Position numbers and translations under genes: made by a program. This document shows, one piece after another, positions 62,169-64,000 of a DNA stretch of 64,000 bases. Numbering within the stretch: the first letter of the stretch is position 1; each line of letters opens with the position of its first letter. The stretch is from Paracoccus marinus (GTDB taxonomy: Bacteria; Pseudomonadota; Alphaproteobacteria; Rhodobacterales; Rhodobacteraceae), in the NCBI RefSeq assembly GCF_007018965.1, contig NZ_VJYZ01000005.1, forward strand, positions 292,671-356,670, given 5' to 3'. The notes beneath the pieces were generated by a model, which did not search any database, had not been told where the DNA came from, and worked only from the letters and a program-made list of their open reading frames with translations.

Positions 62169-62897
62169 TCAGCGCGCCAGCCGGTCCAGCTCGTCGCGAA
62201 GCGCGCGGACGCGGCCCACGTCGGTGCCGCGCGCGCCGGGTGGCTGGAAGCCCAGCGACCGGACCAGCGGCGACGCGTCGGGCAGGGCCGCCCCGCCCGA
62301 GGCGTGGATCTCGCGCAGCGGCAGGCGGTCGGCAAAACGCGCGGCGTTGTCGGCCGTGATCCCGCTGCCCGGCATGACGATCACATCGGGCGCGGCCGTG
62401 GCCATCGCCGCCAGCCGGTCCAGCCCGTCCACCGCCGCGCGGGCCCCGCCCGACGACAGGACGCGGCGTATTCCAAGCGCGCGGCACGATGCCATCGCCT
62501 CGACCGGGTCGGGGGCAAGGTCGATCGCGCGGTGCAGCGTGACGTCCAGCCCCTGCGCCGCCTCGACCAGGCGCGACAGCACCCGGGCGTCCAGCCGCCC
62601 GTCGGGCAGCGAGGCCCCGATCACCACGCCGGCTAGGCCCGCGCCGCGCACCGCCTCGATCTCGGCCAGCATGGCGCGGACCTCATCCTCGGTCCAGACG
62701 AAATCGCCTGCGCGGGGGCGGATCATCGCCATGACCGGCAGCGCGACATCGGCCGCAAGCGCGATCAGCCCGGCCGATGGCGTCAGGCCGCCGACCCCCA
62801 GCGCCGCACAAAGCTCGATCCGGTCCGCACCGCCTTCGACCGCCGCGGCGATCCCGGCGGCGTCGTCCACGCATATTTCGAGCAAGATCCGGCTCAC
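62169..62897 (-). CDS. cutC: CutC family protein
   Basis: 242 residues from GTG 62897 (GGAGG about 6 nt upstream). TIM-barrel CutC family: LLEICVDDAAGIAAAVEGGADRIELCAALGVGGLTPSAGL, MIRPRAGDFVW, GVVIGASLPDGRLD, TLHRAIDL and LSSGG. Originally linked to copper tolerance in Escherichia coli, but its biochemical function is unsettled, and CutC genes often sit near sugar-catabolic genes as here. The upstream extension to 63029 is not family-like. Confidence 0.9.
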   Translation of the reverse strand: MSRILLEICVDDAAGIAAAVEGGADRIELCAALGVGGLTPSAGLIALAADVALPVMAMIRPRAGDFVWTEDEVRAMLAEIEAVRGAGLAGVVIGASLPDGRLDARVLSRLVEAAQGLDVTLHRAIDLAPDPVEAMASCRALGIRRVLSSGGARAAVDGLDRLAAMATAAPDVIVMPGSGITADNAARFADRLPLREIHASGGAALPDASPLVRSLGFQPPGARGTDVGRVRALRDELDRLAR

Positions 62898-63306
62898 GCC
62901 TGCCTCCGTTCCGGTTTCACGAGCAGCCGCGCGACCGGGAGTGCGGGTCTGCGGATGCGTGGGTGTAAAAGCTGCGTCCTCATAGCCGGTGCGGTATCTC
63001 AGGTGAAGGCGGCCAGCCAGAGAGGACACGGGTGCGGGCGCTTTCTCGTGGCCGGCTTGGGACTACGCGAGGTCCAAGGCCATCCGGCGTGGGCGCTGGC
63101 AAGCCTCGCCACCAAGACGGGGTGTGCGTGGTGGTGGGTTGGTAATGTCGTTACGGGGTTGCCCGGCACCAACGGCACTGCAAGACCGACCCGGGCGAGA
63201 TCTTGACGCCGTCGTTCTTAGGCACGACGCGGCGACCGCCACGTCGCACGACGGACCTTCAGTGATGGCCGTGGCGTTCCTATCTTGTGGGCAAGGGGGA
63301 CCCGCC
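62898..63306. other. Intergenic region, no gene seen (409 bp)
   Basis: Lies between divergent cutC and the hypothetical gene at 63307. Short frames are present in several phases, but none has a ribosome site with recognisable content. A TTGACG hexamer near 63205 is a possible -35 for the downstream gene, without a convincing -10. The base composition is slightly lower in GC than around it. I see no repeats, tRNA or IS ends. Confidence 0.5.
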
Positions 63307-63966
63307 ATGTGCCGCCTGCTCGTTCTGCTGCTCCTGCTCGCCCTTCCCGTGCCGGCGCTGGCCGAGGATCGCCCGCGCGCCGGGCTCCTGTGGAACCGCA
63401 GCGGCTTGCCCGCGACGTTCCCGCTGGTGGTGAGATCGAACCAGGGCACCGATCACGTCCTCTACGTCACCGACCCCGAAGACCGCGCCCCGGTGATGGC
63501 GGGCTATATCCGCGGAGGAGAGGTTTTTCGCCTGCTGCTGCCGCCCGGCGAATGGCGCCTGCGCTTCGCCTCGGGCCGCGATTGGCAGGGCGGGGACCGT
63601 CTGTTCGGCCCCGCGACGGCCTGGACCGAGATGCAGGACAATGTGGATCTGAAGGTCCTCGGCATCGACCGCCGCCGCGCCTACGTGATCACGCTGGACG
63701 ACCGCGACGGCGCGACCGTCATCGCCGAGGCGCGCGAGGCGGCGGAATGCCAGCTGGTGCTGTGGGACAGCTACAACCGCGAATGGCCGGACGACTTTCC
63801 CGGAACCTCGGACCGGGACCGGGGGCTGCTGGAGCGCCGGCCCGACGAGCCCCGCGACGACGCCCGCTACGGCGACCGTGTCCGCCCGAAGCTGCGCTAT
63901 GTCGAGCGGGACTACGATTTCTACCGTAAGCGCCACGGCGCTCTCCTCCTGCCGCTGCTGATCTGA
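63307..63966 (+). CDS. Exported hypothetical protein (219 aa)
   Basis: 219 residues from ATG 63307 (AAGGGGG ribosome site). A clear signal peptide, CRLLVLLLLLALPVPALA, is followed by a mature part with LLWNRSGLPATFPLVVRSNQGTDHVLYVTDP, a small beta-rich domain (GGEVFRLLLPPGEWRLRFASG) and a charged, Arg/Asp-rich C-terminus ending in a hydrophobic ALLLPLLI. I recognise no domain. The pattern 'NRSGLPATFPLVV..G.D..LYV.D...G....A.Y..GG..F..L.PPG.W.LR' suggests a conserved periplasmic family. Function unknown. Confidence 0.75.
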   Translation: MCRLLVLLLLLALPVPALAEDRPRAGLLWNRSGLPATFPLVVRSNQGTDHVLYVTDPEDRAPVMAGYIRGGEVFRLLLPPGEWRLRFASGRDWQGGDRLFGPATAWTEMQDNVDLKVLGIDRRRAYVITLDDRDGATVIAEAREAAECQLVLWDSYNREWPDDFPGTSDRDRGLLERRPDEPRDDARYGDRVRPKLRYVERDYDFYRKRHGALLLPLLI

Positions 63967-64000
63967 TCGGTCCATTCTCCGCGGGTGGGCATGGGGCGGA

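Noticed and set aside
62940..63240. Possible insertion-sequence remnant in the cutC-hypothetical gap
   Set aside because: No terminal inverted repeats, target duplication or transposase motif could be seen. Short frames only.

Overview
The window is GC-rich throughout (roughly 70% G+C by eye) and is packed with short-spaced or overlapping operons (many ATGA, GTGA and TGATG junctions). Gene content points to an alphaproteobacterium of the Rhodobacterales (Rhodobacteraceae/Paracoccaceae type). The pointers are a sulfite reductase-cysH-DUF934-fpr order, an NDUFAF6-like squalene/phytoene-synthase-fold protein, a Bpt-type leucyltransferase, a complete ectoine catabolic cluster with EnuR, ChoX/BetC, and a KduI/KduD/KdgK uronate operon with an ABC importer. 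I see no insertion sequence, prophage, CRISPR array or replication origin. The window reads as chromosome.

Layout: (1) 1-2437, assimilatory sulfur: the tail of a sulfite/nitrite reductase, a CysH (APS reductase type) fused to a DUF934 domain, and ferredoxin-NADP reductase. (2) 2478-8024, a TetR-regulated RND efflux pump (regulator, adaptor, inner-membrane pump) closed by a terminator. (3) 8044-16231, a beta-lactamase-fold serine hydrolase, tRNA-Ser(TGA), cysS-cimA-NDUFAF6-like in a translationally overlapped run, an orphan CheB, an M48 lipoprotein and two small conserved-looking proteins. (4) 16242-26998, housekeeping: acetolactate synthase ilvB-ilvN, bpt, glnE, a GT2 glycosyltransferase with a tandem MshEN-like N-terminus, carA and a YqeY-like protein. 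(5) 27056-29660, a small cryptic acyl-transfer locus: an LnmK/Pnap_2097-like double hot-dog protein, an LpxL-like acyltransferase candidate and a divergent acyl carrier protein.

(6) 29694-43289 on the minus strand is a full ectoine/hydroxyectoine regulon: enuR, ehuABCD importer, eutABC, doeA, doeB, ssd/doeC, atf/doeD and a trailing MDR oxidoreductase. Ectoine is bound by EhuB and imported by EhuCD/A. DoeA opens the ring to N-acetyl-diaminobutyrate, DoeB deacetylates it, DoeD transaminates it and DoeC oxidises the semialdehyde to aspartate. EutABC probably handle the hydroxylated substrate. EnuR is a MocR-type regulator with a PLP lysine. Directly upstream (43364-45819) lie choX and betC for choline and choline-sulfate, so this is an osmolyte-salvage block.

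(7) 46028-50246 is an efeUOB iron-uptake operon with a second imelysin-type protein at its end. (8) 50287-62096 is a LacI-controlled uronate operon: GH88/105 unsaturated uronyl hydrolase, KduI, an unrecognised 831-residue protein whose layout resembles (alpha/alpha)-toroid polysaccharide lyases, a sugar ABC importer (binding protein, two permeases, ATPase), KduD and KdgK. Together they describe import of a uronate-containing oligosaccharide, cleavage to 5-keto-4-deoxyuronate and conversion to KDPG. (9) cutC and an exported hypothetical protein close the window.

The best leads for something undescribed are the 831-residue protein in the uronate operon and the three-gene acyl-carrier locus at 27-29.7 kb. 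Promoter and operator calls were made by eye and are inference. Family assignments come from motif recognition, without a database search.
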